63,048 nt of DNA from Nocardiopsis sp. MG754419 (GCF_018207095.1 NZ_QOCZ01000011.1:1-63048), one strand, 5' to 3'. Counted from the first letter of the stretch, positions 25,714-34,707 are shown. Program-made: numbers and translations. The notes: generated by a model not told the origin, from the sequence alone.

Positions 25714-26643
25714 TCAGCCGGCGACGGCGAAGGGCCCCACGGACGGCACGGGAACCTTGCTGGCGGCCTCGCGGACCGCGGTCAGCAGAGGTTCGGGGGT
25801 GGCCCCGGCGCGGGAGAGCACGATGATGTGGCGGCGGGCGGTCTCGCGCACGCCGCGCACGACGATCTGCGGGTGGTTGAGGCCGGTCCAGGCCAGGCGG
25901 GGCATCAGGGCGATGCCCAGGCCCGCCTGGACCATCGAGAACACCGCGCTGAAGTCGTCGACGGTGTGCACCACCCGAGGCTGGAAGCCGGCCTGGTTGG
26001 CGGCGGCGGTCACGCAGGCGTTCCAGGCGGTGCCCGGCGCGGACAGGATCCAGTCCTCCTCGGCCAGGTCGCCGGCCAGATGGAGGCTGGTGCGGGTGGC
26101 GAGGGGGTGCTGGTAGGGCAGGATCGCGTCGAAGAGCTCGACCATCACGGGGTCGCTGCGAAAGTCCGGGTCCCCCGCGGCGGGAAGGTGGCTGGTGGAC
26201 ATCGTCACGGCCACGTCGAGGCGGCCCGAGCGCACCATCTCCGCGCTCTCCTCGGGCTCGGCCTGCACCACCTCGAAACTCCATCCGGGGTGGCTGTCGC
26301 GCAACCGGGCCAGGGCCGGGGCGACGAGGTCGCTGATCCCGGTGGAGAAGGAGCCGACACGGATGACCCCGCGATCACCGGCGGCGTACTCGGCGAGGTC
26401 GGCGGTGGCCCGCTCCATCTCGGCGAAGATCACGTGCGCGCGTTCGAGCAGCACCCGGGCGGCGCCGGTGAGCAGGAAACGACGCCCCTGACGCTCCACG
26501 AGGGGCACGCCGGCCTCCTTGGCCAGAGCGGCCAACTGCTGGGAGACCGCCGAGGGTGTGACGTTGAGCGCCTCCGCTGTACCGGCCACCGTGCGGTGGT
26601 GGTCGAGGGCCTGGAGGAGCTGCAAGCGCCGAACGTCGATCAT
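25714..26643 (-). CDS. LysR family transcriptional regulator
   Basis: A 309-residue LTTR beginning MIDVRRLQLLQALDHHRTVA, with the recognition segment LNVTPSAVSQQLAALAKEAG and an effector domain from about residue 90 (VIRVGSFSTGISDLVAPALA). Start at ATG 26643 with a gggag site; the frame continues upstream without coding character. Its target is not obvious: nearest genes are the convergent LysR and, upstream, a divergent acetyltransferase 300 bases away. It is not especially similar to the adjacent LysR beyond family motifs. Confidence 0.9.
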   Translation of the reverse strand: MIDVRRLQLLQALDHHRTVAGTAEALNVTPSAVSQQLAALAKEAGVPLVERQGRRFLLTGAARVLLERAHVIFAEMERATADLAEYAAGDRGVIRVGSFSTGISDLVAPALARLRDSHPGWSFEVVQAEPEESAEMVRSGRLDVAVTMSTSHLPAAGDPDFRSDPVMVELFDAILPYQHPLATRTSLHLAGDLAEEDWILSAPGTAWNACVTAAANQAGFQPRVVHTVDDFSAVFSMVQAGLGIALMPRLAWTGLNHPQIVVRGVRETARRHIIVLSRAGATPEPLLTAVREAASKVPVPSVGPFAVAG

Positions 26644-26942
26644 GTCTCCCAATTTATGGCAGAACGCCCAGGTTTCGACGTGATTTCGGTCCGATGACAG
26701 GCTCTTTGCGCGTGATTCGGTGCACACTGTCCAGCCCGTCGGCACACCGCCTCACAGGAACCACCAAGGAAGAAAGATTCGCACTTCTTCTTCTCTAGCG
26801 ATGTGCTGCATCGTTTTCCTCGTGTCGCGCCTTTTCCGGCCGATACCGGCACGTACAGTCAGACCCACAGCTCAACCACGGGCCCGTACCGCGCGGACCC
26901 CAGGGACTCTGTACCCAAGCTGGTGGAACGGGTGAGAAGAAG

Positions 26943-27500
26943 ATGCAAACTTCGCTGATGACCAAACCTCGACCGACCAACGTCGGTGTTCTCAGCTTCC
27001 GCTACCTCGGCGTGCACGAGGTCGAGGAGCTCGCGGACCTGTGGGGTGCCCTCCACCAACAGCACACGGTGACCGCTCCCCACCTCGAGGACATCATCAG
27101 CGCCGTGAGCCTGGACGAGTCCTGGCGCCGGCGTCGCGCGCAGTACCTGTCCTGGCTGGCCGACCCCGACACCATGGCGATCCTGGCCGAGCACGACGGT
27201 GACCTGGCCGGGTACGCGATGGTGACGCTCCGCGAGAACGCGCAGGGCAGTTGGGACCGGGGCGAGCGCGTCGCGGTCGTGCAGACCTTCGCGATCGACC
27301 CCGAGTACACCGGCAGCGGGGTCGGGTCCAAACTCCTGGAGGAGGTCCGTCGACAGTTGGCCGCCATGAACGTCCGGGACGTGGAGTTCTCCGCCCTGGC
27401 CACGGCCTCCGAGGACATCCGTTTCCTGGAGCAGGAGGGCTTCCGTCCCTTCGTCACCACGATGGTGTGCCGCGTCGACGGCTTCGGCGCCCACGACTGA
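26943..27500 (+). CDS. GNAT family N-acetyltransferase
   Basis: A 185-residue acetyltransferase with the standard fold: ILAEHDGDLAGYAMVTLREN, VAVVQTFAIDPEYTGSGVGS (GSGVGSKLL is the acetyl-CoA loop), and FSALATASEDIRFLEQEGFR. The acceptor is unknown. The ATG has a gagaagaag site. About 300 bases upstream hold no gene, and the following coiled-coil gene has its own promoter. Confidence 0.87.
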   Translation: MQTSLMTKPRPTNVGVLSFRYLGVHEVEELADLWGALHQQHTVTAPHLEDIISAVSLDESWRRRRAQYLSWLADPDTMAILAEHDGDLAGYAMVTLRENAQGSWDRGERVAVVQTFAIDPEYTGSGVGSKLLEEVRRQLAAMNVRDVEFSALATASEDIRFLEQEGFRPFVTTMVCRVDGFGAHD

Positions 27501-27630
27501 CCGATCGGCGTCGACGACCTCCCCTTGAACAGCCCCCGTGCGGTCTCACCCACGTCCCGCACGGGGGCTCACCCCTGGCGAGGGCCGCCGCGCCCGCGAC
27601 ACACCCCGGCGGCACAGGGGGCGAAGACGC

Positions 27631-27636
27631 TACGCT
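27631..27636 (+). promoter_or_regulatory. -10 element for a leaderless transcript
   Basis: TACGCT ends six bases before the GTG at 27643, the spacing expected when transcription starts at the initiation codon. Confidence 0.5.
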
Positions 27637-27642
27637 CGCCCC

Positions 27643-28842
27643 GTGGCCTCCGATGCGAACACCTGTGTCTTCCCCGGCTGTACCCGACCGGTCCCCCGCG
27701 GTTCCTCCCCCGGGCGTCCGCCACAGTACTGCGACCTGCCCGAACACACCCGCTGGCGGGCGTGGAAGGAGCGCCAACGGCTGGCGCAGGAGGCCGAGAG
27801 CGCCGAGAGCGAGGCCCGCGCGGAGCAGCGGGAGCACGGCCCCGCGGCCGCGCCCCGGTCCGCCGAACCCGTCACCGCGGCCCGACTGCGCGCCGACGAC
27901 CTCCTCACCCGCTTCGCGGTCCAGGCGGAACAGCTGAGCACGACCCTCGACGCCGCCACCGAGTCCTTCGCGACGATGTCCGACCCGGCCGCCGCGGAGG
28001 CCCAGGTGGAGGCCTCCCGCCTGGAGGCCTCCCGTCGCGTCTCGGAGGCCGACTCCGCCCGGCTGGAGGCCGAGAACCGCCGCCGTGAGGCGGAGGCGGC
28101 CCGGCGCGCCGCGGAGGAGGCGACCACCGCGGCCGTGACGGACACCCAGGGCGCCGAGCGCATGGCCGAGGAGGCACTCGCGCGCCGGGACGCCGCCGAG
28201 TCCGAGCGCGACCGGGCGGTCGAGACCGCCCGGATCGCCGGTGCGGAGCGCGACGCCGCCGTGGCCGAGGCCAACGCCGGTCTGGCCGGCGCCGAACGCC
28301 GTATCGCCGAGACGGTCGAGCGGGCCCGCGCCGACCTGGAGAGCGAGCGCACCGATGCGGCGTTGCGGTTGGACCAGGCCCGAGGCGAGGCCGTGCGGGC
28401 CCGCACGGAGCTGACCGAGCAGTCACGACTGCGCGAGGAGGCCGACCTGGCGGCGCGCGAGGCCCGCACCCGCGCCGAGTCCGCGGAGGACCGCGCCCGG
28501 CGGAGCGCCCAGGACCTGGAGGTCGAACGGAACCGGTTCGACAGCGAACGGGAACGCGCCGAGCAACGCTCCGAGGCCGATCGGGCTGCCGCCGAGAGCG
28601 AGCGGAGCCGCCTGACGGCGGAACTGGAGCGCCTGGCCGCGGACCGCGACCGTCTCACCACGGAGCTGGAGACGCAGCGTCGCAACGCCGAGCTGACCCT
28701 GGCCGAGGCTCGCGAAGCGGGCGCCGCCCGGCTGGCGCTGGCCGAGGAGGGGCGTGACCTGGCCGTGGAGCGCGCCGAACGGGCCGAGGCGGAGCTCGAC
28801 GCGCTGCGTCGCGCCGAGCGGGACGAGGCCGGGTCGCACTGA
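27643..28842 (+). CDS. Coiled-coil protein with N-terminal cysteine cluster
   Basis: A 399-residue protein. Residues 6-31 hold a Cys-rich head (CVFPGCTRP then GRPPQYCDLPEHTR), a possible zinc knuckle. From about residue 60 to the end it is an almost uninterrupted Ala/Glu/Arg coiled coil (about 330 residues). Such a head followed by a rod resembles KfrA-like or nucleoid-associated DNA-binding coiled-coil proteins, but the head is too short to be sure. GTG 27643 appears leaderless (TACGCT just upstream). Its highly repetitive codons produce long open frames on the other strand that are not genes. Confidence 0.75.
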   Translation: MASDANTCVFPGCTRPVPRGSSPGRPPQYCDLPEHTRWRAWKERQRLAQEAESAESEARAEQREHGPAAAPRSAEPVTAARLRADDLLTRFAVQAEQLSTTLDAATESFATMSDPAAAEAQVEASRLEASRRVSEADSARLEAENRRREAEAARRAAEEATTAAVTDTQGAERMAEEALARRDAAESERDRAVETARIAGAERDAAVAEANAGLAGAERRIAETVERARADLESERTDAALRLDQARGEAVRARTELTEQSRLREEADLAAREARTRAESAEDRARRSAQDLEVERNRFDSERERAEQRSEADRAAAESERSRLTAELERLAADRDRLTTELETQRRNAELTLAEAREAGAARLALAEEGRDLAVERAERAEAELDALRRAERDEAGSH

Positions 28843-28892
28843 CCCCCTCCCCGCCAATCACTTACGCCCCCTTTCGTACCGTTATTTCGGCT

Positions 28893-28898
28893 TAGGAT
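28893..28898 (+). promoter_or_regulatory. -10 element of the FUSC gene
   Basis: TAGGAT, placing the transcription start close to GTG 28906. It overlaps the alternative ATG 28897 and therefore argues against that start. Confidence 0.5.
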
Positions 28899-28905
28899 GG
28901 TGGTC

Positions 28906-31026
28906 GTGCGAGATCTGGGAACCACTGGTGACACCGGCCCGATGCCTCTGGGCGAAGGCGAAGCCACGAAGGGTCCCGAACGCGTGACCGTGGGTGAGCG
29001 ACCCCGTCCTCGGGTCGACCTCAAGGCGCTCTTCGGTCTGGAGGCCGGGACCTGGGCCTGGACCACCGCCGTCCAGGCGGCCGTCGCGATGACGGTGTCG
29101 TTCGCGCTGGCCGCGGTGATCTTCGGCCCCCAGATCGGCACGCTGGCCGCCCTGGGTTCCATGACGGTCCTGTACGAGAAGAAGACCCCCTACGCCTACC
29201 GCGCGGCCGCCCTCGCCCTGGTCGGTCTCGGCTTCGTCGCCGCGGTGGCGGTCAACTCCCTGGCCTCGGCGCTGTCCCCGTGGATCGCGGTGGTCTCGAT
29301 CGGGCTGACCGCGGGCCTGGCCACCTGGGTGTGCGCGGCCTGGCGCGTGGACAAGCCGGGCCCGATGTTCTTCGTGCTGGTCGCCACCATCTCCACCATC
29401 GCCCCGGGCGGACCCGCCGACGTGCCGCTGCACGCGCTCGTGGCCGCCCTCGGCGCGGCCGTGGGCTGGGCCGTGTCGATGTCCGGCGCCCCGGTGCGCG
29501 CCCGCCACCCCGAGTACCAGGCGGTGGCCGGGGCCTACCGGGCACTGGCGACCCTGCTCCGGGCCGTGGGCACCCCCGAACTCGACCACGCCCAGCACAA
29601 GGCGTCGGTGGCGGTGGCGGACGCCTGGCGCATCGTGCTGTTGGGACAGACCCGCGGCTACCGCACCACCGCCGAGGCGGCCCGGTTGCGCGCACTCCTG
29701 CGGTGGGTCTCCGACGTCCACCTCGCCGCGACCCAGGTGTGCCTGGCCAGGCCCACCCGTCTGCCCGAGCAGGCCACGGAGTTCGCCGAGAGCATGGCGT
29801 CGGCCGTGGCCGACCCGGACCGCGCACCCGACCCGGACTCCCTGGACGAGCTGCGTCGCGGCATGCGGCCCCGCTCCCTGGAGGCCCGCCTGTACAACCT
29901 GCTGTCCCGCGCGGCGCAGGCCGCGCGACGCGGCGCCGACGAGGAGGACGAGGACGACCGGCGCACCGCCGACCTCCACGACGATCGCTACCCCGCGCTG
30001 CGCACCGCCCTGCGCTCCAGTCTCGGCAAGAACTCGCTGATCCGCCCCACCGCGTTGCGGATGTGGCTGACGGTGACCGCCGCCGGGGCCTTCGGACTGT
30101 GGATGGGGCTGGACCACTACTACTGGGTGGCGCTCACCACCACCGCGGTGCTCCAGGGCGGCAACGTGGTCCTGACCCTCAACCGTTCGGTGCAGCGCTC
30201 CCTGGGCACCCTGCTCGGCGTCCTGGCCGGGGTGGGTCTGCTCGTGCTCGACCTTCCGCTGGCCGTGGTGATCGTGGTCGCCGGGCTCCTCCAGGGCGCC
30301 ACCCAGCTGGTGGTGGCGCGCAACTTCTTCTACGCCTCGGTGCTGCTGACCCCGATGGCGCTCCTGCTGTCCTACACGGCCAACCCCTACCCGGCGGCGG
30401 AACTGGCCGGGTCCCGGATCATCGACACCCTGGTGGGGTCGGCGTTCGGATTGGCCGGAGCCCTGCTGCTGTGGCGCAAGGCCTCCGCCACCCGGCTGCC
30501 GCAGACCATCGCGAACGTGCTGGAGAGCACCCGGCAGTGCATGCAGTCGGTCCTGGACCAGGACGTGGAGATCACCGAGGAACGCCGCTACCGGTTGCGG
30601 CGGGACATGAGGGCCGCCACGGTCAACCTGCGCGGTGTGTACGACAGCGCGATCGGCGACGTGCCCCGGGCGGCCTCCACCCGCCCGTTGTGGCCGGTGG
30701 TGGTGGCCACCCAGCGCATCGGCTATCTGGCACTGGCCGCGCTCTCCCAGGACCGCAGCCCCGAACCGGCGGGCACCATCACGCTGCAACGGGTCGATCT
30801 GGCCTTCCGTGAGCTCATCGCGGCCATGGAGGAGCGTCGGACCCCGCGGTTGGGCGCCCTGCCCCGACTGCCCGCCTACCCCCGGATCAACATGGAGTTG
30901 CGCGCGCTCGCCAACGCCATGACCAGTGCCGTGGCCCAGGACGAGCGCGCGGCCCAGCAGGAGGCCGAACGGCGGGCCAGGCGCGAGCAGCGTCGCGCCC
31001 AGCGGGACGTGGACGCCGACCTGTAG
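28906..31026 (+). CDS. FUSC family transporter (aromatic acid exporter-like)
   Basis: A roughly 706-residue membrane protein with the FUSC layout: a first block of about six helices (from residue 40), a cytoplasmic linker of about 190 residues with an acidic patch, a second block of about six helices (around residues 375-525, with FGLWMGLDHYYWVALTTTAV typical of FUSC), and a helical cytoplasmic tail ending in basic residues. Relatives export aromatic acids or are involved in envelope stress. GTG 28906 is preferred because ATG 28897 overlaps the -10 box TAGGAT (28893-28898), giving a leaderless mRNA; the in-frame ATG cannot be excluded. Confidence 0.85.
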   Translation: MRDLGTTGDTGPMPLGEGEATKGPERVTVGERPRPRVDLKALFGLEAGTWAWTTAVQAAVAMTVSFALAAVIFGPQIGTLAALGSMTVLYEKKTPYAYRAAALALVGLGFVAAVAVNSLASALSPWIAVVSIGLTAGLATWVCAAWRVDKPGPMFFVLVATISTIAPGGPADVPLHALVAALGAAVGWAVSMSGAPVRARHPEYQAVAGAYRALATLLRAVGTPELDHAQHKASVAVADAWRIVLLGQTRGYRTTAEAARLRALLRWVSDVHLAATQVCLARPTRLPEQATEFAESMASAVADPDRAPDPDSLDELRRGMRPRSLEARLYNLLSRAAQAARRGADEEDEDDRRTADLHDDRYPALRTALRSSLGKNSLIRPTALRMWLTVTAAGAFGLWMGLDHYYWVALTTTAVLQGGNVVLTLNRSVQRSLGTLLGVLAGVGLLVLDLPLAVVIVVAGLLQGATQLVVARNFFYASVLLTPMALLLSYTANPYPAAELAGSRIIDTLVGSAFGLAGALLLWRKASATRLPQTIANVLESTRQCMQSVLDQDVEITEERRYRLRRDMRAATVNLRGVYDSAIGDVPRAASTRPLWPVVVATQRIGYLALAALSQDRSPEPAGTITLQRVDLAFRELIAAMEERRTPRLGALPRLPAYPRINMELRALANAMTSAVAQDERAAQQEAERRARREQRRAQRDVDADL

Positions 31027-31110
31027 CGGCGAAGCGGCGGGCCCGGCGCCCATCACCCGGCGCTCCGAACCCCGGGGAGCCGACCGCTCCGACCTCTCCC
31101 GGCCTCGGGT

Positions 31111-31770
31111 TCAGTCCTCGTCGACCGCGGCGAACGCCCGGACCGGGAAGGCCGCCATCCCGCGGACCTTGGCCGGAACCGCGTGGAAGGTGAAGCCCTC
31201 CGCGGGAAGTCGGTCGAGCAAGCACAGGTGGCTGACGATCGGCACGCCGGCGGTGAGCAGGGTGGCCTGGGCCGGCCGGGAACCCTCGGCGATGGGCGAG
31301 GTGTCGTCGACCCCGATCGAGTCGATCCCGACCAGGACGACCCCGGCCTGGACCAGGGTCTTGGCCGCGGTCTCGGTGAGGTGGGGGTGGTCGTGGGTGC
31401 CGTAGGTCTCGGTGCGCCAGTGCCGGTCCCAGCCGGTGCGGATGAGGACCGCGCGGCCGCGCAGCTCCAGCCCGGCGAAGGCCTCCGGGCCGATCCGGCG
31501 ATCCCCCGTGGCGTCGACCACGACGCCGGGGAGACAGGCGACGCGTTCCAGGTCGAGGTCGGCGGGGTCGGCGGCGTCGCGGTAGGGGTGGGCGGGGATC
31601 TCGACGTAGGTTCCGGTCGCCCCGACCATCGAGACGCGGCCACTGCTGTCGCCGTGACCGGGGACGCCTCCCGCGACGGTCGTGCTCTCCTTGAGCACCG
31701 GTTCGGGCAGACCCGGGCAGGTGGTCATCGCGTCGGTGATCTGGTGGCTGACGTCGACCAGTTTCGGCAT
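31111..31770 (-). CDS. Cyclase family protein (KynB-like fold), atypical metal site
   Basis: A 219-residue protein of the cyclase/kynurenine formamidase family. It starts MPKLVDVSHQITDAMTTCPG and contains GRAVLIRTGWDRHW and LVGIDSIGVDD, typical of the fold, plus VPIVSHLCLLDRLP. The family metal motif HxGTHxDAPxH appears as GATGTYVEIPAHPY, so one His and one Asp ligand are replaced by Tyr and Glu. It may therefore bind metal differently or have lost the amidase activity. It stands alone, convergent with the FUSC gene. Confidence 0.82.
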   Translation of the reverse strand: MPKLVDVSHQITDAMTTCPGLPEPVLKESTTVAGGVPGHGDSSGRVSMVGATGTYVEIPAHPYRDAADPADLDLERVACLPGVVVDATGDRRIGPEAFAGLELRGRAVLIRTGWDRHWRTETYGTHDHPHLTETAAKTLVQAGVVLVGIDSIGVDDTSPIAEGSRPAQATLLTAGVPIVSHLCLLDRLPAEGFTFHAVPAKVRGMAAFPVRAFAAVDED

Positions 31771-32010
31771 GGCTGTGCTTCCTCGCTCACGTCCGGCAGG
31801 AGCGCCCCTGACCTGTGCCAGAGGTCTAGACCATCAGCCTAGCGCCCGTGACTCGGGTCACGACAGTGGTCCGGGGCCCCCGGCGCCCCGCGCCCGACCT
31901 GCGCCCCCCGGGCCACCGCTAAGCTCGAAGGACACCATCGCGGGCCGTCGATCCCCTCGACGCCCGCGGAACCCCACCGCACTCACCCACCGAGAAGGGG
32001 CGACTCCATC

Positions 32011-32694
32011 GTGTCACTATACGGAGCGGCCAAGGTCGTCGTCGCGCCCGCCACCCGCATGATGTGGCCCCAACACGTGGAGGGCGCGCACCACGTGCCC
32101 GAGAGCGGCCCGGTGATCCTGGCCGCCAATCATCTGGCGCTGATCGACCCCCTCTTCATCGGCGTCGCCTGCCGCAGAGAGGTGCGCTTCATCGCCAAGC
32201 GGGAGCTGTTCGACGAGAGCACCCTGCTGAAGAGGACCGTGGCCCGGGCGCTCCGCGCCCTCGGCCCGCTCTCGGTGGACCGCCGCCCCGGGCAGAGTTC
32301 CCAGGAGGCCATGGACAACAGCCTGGCCGTTCTGCGGGGCGGCGAGGTGTTCGGTATCTTCCCTGAGGGAACCCGCTCCCCCGACGGGCGCCTGTACAAA
32401 GGACAGACCGGCCTGGCCTGGCTGGCCCTGACCACGGGCGCGCCGGTGATCCCGGTCGCGCTGACCGGCACCGAGCGCATCCTGCGCCCGGGCCGCAGAC
32501 TGCCCTCGTTCAACCGGGTGGGGATCCGCTTCGGCGAGCCGGTGGACCTCTCCCCCTGGGAGGGCCGGGCGGACAAGGCCAGGCCCCGCAGGGAGGCGAC
32601 CGACGCGATCATGGACGCGATCGCCAAACTGTCGGGGCAGGACCAGGTGGCCCGGTTCGCCGCGTCGGTCAAGGCGGAACTGGAACAGCAGTGA
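32011..32694 (+). CDS. plsC: 1-acyl-sn-glycerol-3-phosphate acyltransferase (PlsC-like)
   Basis: A 227-residue acyltransferase. The catalytic HxxxxD is in NHLALIDPLF (about residues 37-46), block II in VRFIAKRELF, and the glycerol-phosphate site in GIFPEGTRSPDGRLYKGQ; the later block VIPVALTGTERIL is also typical. It probably acylates lysophosphatidic acid at the inner membrane face in phospholipid synthesis. GTG 32011 is the start. It is separated from fprA by 264 bases containing an iron box. Confidence 0.9.
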   Translation: MSLYGAAKVVVAPATRMMWPQHVEGAHHVPESGPVILAANHLALIDPLFIGVACRREVRFIAKRELFDESTLLKRTVARALRALGPLSVDRRPGQSSQEAMDNSLAVLRGGEVFGIFPEGTRSPDGRLYKGQTGLAWLALTTGAPVIPVALTGTERILRPGRRLPSFNRVGIRFGEPVDLSPWEGRADKARPRREATDAIMDAIAKLSGQDQVARFAASVKAELEQQ

Positions 32695-32898
32695 CTTTCC
32701 CCACAGCCGACACCGGGCTGATTCGCCCTTGACGGGGCGTTGACCCCCAACTGAGGGACCCTTCGTCGAGCGTGGATCCGGCCCCTGGCCTGGATTCCGA
32801 TCACCGGGGTCCCGGTGGGGCGCTCGTGCTCACCCTGGGGACGGGAGCAGAATTCCCCACCCGTATAGTAGGTTTTCCCGGTGGTCCCACCGGATAGA

Positions 32899-32917
32899 TT
32901 AGGCAAGCCTTACCTTT
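32899..32917 (+). promoter_or_regulatory. Iron box (IdeR/DmdR-type) upstream of fprA
   Basis: TTAGGCAAGCCTTACCTTT matches the 19-bp iron-box consensus at about 12-13 positions, including the TTAGG half-site. It lies 42 bases before the chosen ATG and probably overlaps the promoter, so the reductase may be repressed when iron is plentiful. Confidence 0.6.
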
Positions 32918-32958
32918 TGATGGCGTCCGACCCTGGCGCGAAGACTTGGAGCTGTGCG

Positions 32959-34323
32959 ATGACGCGACCACTGCGAGTGGGAATCGTGGGTGCGGGCCCG
33001 GCGGGCATCTACGCCGCGGACCTGCTCACCAAGGACGAGACCCTGTCCGCGTGCGGCACGTCCGTCAGCATCGACATCCTCGACAAGCTGCCGTCACCGT
33101 ATGGTCTGGTCCGCTACGGCGTGGCCCCCGACCACCCCCGGATCAAGCAGATCCAGGGAGCGCTGCACAAGATCCTCGACAAGCCCGAGATCACCTTCTA
33201 CGGCAACGTCGAGTACGGCGTGGACCTCAAGCTGGAGGACCTGCGCCGCCACTACGACGCGGTCATCTTCGCCACCGGAAGCGACCGCGACCGCCCGCTG
33301 GACATCCCCGGCGTCGACCTGCCCGGTAACCACGGCGCCGCAGACTTCGTCTTCTGGTACGACTCCCACCCGGACGTCAACCCGTCCTGGCACGTCGACG
33401 GCACCAGCGTCGCCGTGATCGGCGCGGGCAACGTCGCCGTCGACGTCGCCCGCATCCTGGCCAAGGACGCCGACGACCTGCTGTCCACCGACATCACGGA
33501 CAACGTCTACGAGGGTCTGCGCGCCAAGGGGATCACCGACGTCCACGTGTTCGCCCGGCGCGGCATCGCCCAGTGCAAGGCCACGCCGATGGAGCTGCGC
33601 GAGCTGGACAAGCAGCCCGGCGTCGAGGTCCTGGTCTACGCCGAGGACTTCGACATGGACGAGGGCAGCCTCAAGGCCTGTGAGGACTCCAACCAGGTCA
33701 AGACCAACGTGAAGGTCCTGCAGAACTGGGCGATCCGCGACCCGCGCGGGGCCGAGCGCCGTCTGCACCTGCACTTCCTCAACGCGCCCGTGGAGATCCT
33801 GGGCGAGGACCGGGTCACCGGCATCCGCACCGAGCGCATGGAACTCACCGGCGACGGCAACGTCCGGGGCACCGGTGAGTACGTCGACACCGAGGTGCAG
33901 GCCGTCTACCGGGCCATCGGTTACCTGGGCTCGCCCCTGGCCGACCTGCCCTTCGACGAGGAGCGCGGTGTGGTCCCCAACTCCGAGGGGCGCGTCCTGG
34001 ACCTGGACGAGAACCACATCGACGGCGTCTACGCCACCGGCTGGATCAAGCGCGGCCCGGTCGGCCTCATCGGCCACACCAAGGGCGACGCTCTGGAGAC
34101 CATCACCAACCTGGTCGCCGACCGCGCGTCCTTCACCCCGGCGACCGAGCCCGACCCGGTGGCGTTCGAGGCCCTGCTCGCCGAGCGCGGCGTCGGCTAC
34201 ACGACCTGGGAGGGCTGGCAGCGCATCGAGGCCAGGGAGGAGGAGCTGGGCGCCGAGCGCGGCCGCAAGCGCCTCAAGCTCCTCAGCCGTGAGGACCAGA
34301 CCAACGCCGCACGCCTGGCGTAG
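32959..34323 (+). CDS. fprA: FprA-type NADPH:ferredoxin reductase (adrenodoxin reductase-like)
   Basis: A 454-residue FAD/NADP flavoprotein. The FAD Rossmann motif is VGIVGAGPAGIYAADLL at the N-terminus, followed by DKLPSPYGLVRYGVAPDHP, diagnostic of the adrenodoxin-reductase/FprA class. The NADP site is SVAVIGAGNVAVDVARIL (about residue 155), and ATGWIKRGPVGLIGHTKGDA is the C-terminal FAD contact. It passes electrons from NADPH to ferredoxin for P450s, Fe-S assembly or siderophore-iron release. ATG 32959 is chosen; upstream frame holds the iron box. A strong terminator follows. Confidence 0.92.
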   Translation: MTRPLRVGIVGAGPAGIYAADLLTKDETLSACGTSVSIDILDKLPSPYGLVRYGVAPDHPRIKQIQGALHKILDKPEITFYGNVEYGVDLKLEDLRRHYDAVIFATGSDRDRPLDIPGVDLPGNHGAADFVFWYDSHPDVNPSWHVDGTSVAVIGAGNVAVDVARILAKDADDLLSTDITDNVYEGLRAKGITDVHVFARRGIAQCKATPMELRELDKQPGVEVLVYAEDFDMDEGSLKACEDSNQVKTNVKVLQNWAIRDPRGAERRLHLHFLNAPVEILGEDRVTGIRTERMELTGDGNVRGTGEYVDTEVQAVYRAIGYLGSPLADLPFDEERGVVPNSEGRVLDLDENHIDGVYATGWIKRGPVGLIGHTKGDALETITNLVADRASFTPATEPDPVAFEALLAERGVGYTTWEGWQRIEAREEELGAERGRKRLKLLSREDQTNAARLA

Positions 34324-34340
34324 CCGCGTGTGAGCTTCCC

Positions 34341-34372
34341 GGCCGGTCCCGCGCCCCTCTGCGGGACCGGCC
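34341..34372 (+). terminator. Strong hairpin terminator of fprA
   Basis: Perfect 12-bp stem GGCCGGTCCCGC/GCGGGACCGGCC with an eight-base loop, 18 bases after the stop and followed by the pyrimidine-rich ttcgctcttt. Confidence 0.8.
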
Positions 34373-34459
34373 TTCGCTCTTTACCCGCCCCCGCCTCTTC
34401 TGGCACCGTGAGATTGTGCATGCGGCTCTCTCCAGGTTCGAGGAACAACTCCCCGAGCC

Positions 34460-34707
34460 GATGGGTTAGAGTCACTGTTGGTCGGTGTGGTAGCAAGTGT
34501 CCCCCGGGCCTCAACTATTGCCTTCGCGGAATACCGCGTCCGGCACCCGCCCTTCGGGGTGGGACGGACCGGACGGCCAGGAGCCCCGTTGTGCCCCGCG
34601 CCGAGAGGCGACCGCCATGCCGACCATCATCCTCGTGCCCCGCTCCCACCGAGGTGGGAGCGGGGCATCGTGGTATCTCCAGGAAACGTAACGAAGGACG
34701 GTCAGGC
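34460..34707 (+). promoter_or_regulatory. Structured leader of the transpeptidase gene
   Basis: Downstream of a -10-like TTAGAG (34466) lie several nested hairpins: CGCGG-aata-CCGCG (34525-34538); a seven-base stem closed by a UUCG tetraloop (34546-34563) inside an outer GTCCGG/CCGGAC stem (34538-34574); and a perfect 14-bp hairpin (34637-34650 with 34653-34666) 42 bases before the next gene. The last hairpin lies within a 24-codon ORF. The order resembles an attenuator or riboregulated leader; I cannot match it to a known riboswitch class. Confidence 0.45.
34617..34691 (+). CDS. 24-residue leader peptide candidate
   Basis: ATG 34617 to TAA 34691 encodes 24 residues (starts MPTIILVPRSHRGG, ends ASWYLQET) behind a gagaggcg site. 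The codons for residues 8-17 form the perfect hairpin 34637-34666. It ends 16 bases before the start of the transpeptidase gene. Translation through the hairpin could control folding downstream. The composition is ordinary and there is no run of a single amino acid, so any sensed signal is unclear. Confidence 0.3.
   Translation: MPTIILVPRSHRGGSGASWYLQET

Noticed and set aside
27630..29162. 510-codon open frame opposite the coiled-coil gene
   Set aside because: Product is almost only Ser, Arg and Ala, a mirror of the Glu/Ala/Arg codons on the other strand; no ribosome site or motif.
28882..31056. 724-codon minus-strand frame opposite the FUSC gene
   Set aside because: Gly/Gln/His/Arg low-complexity product; the plus strand encodes a convincing transporter with correct codon bias.
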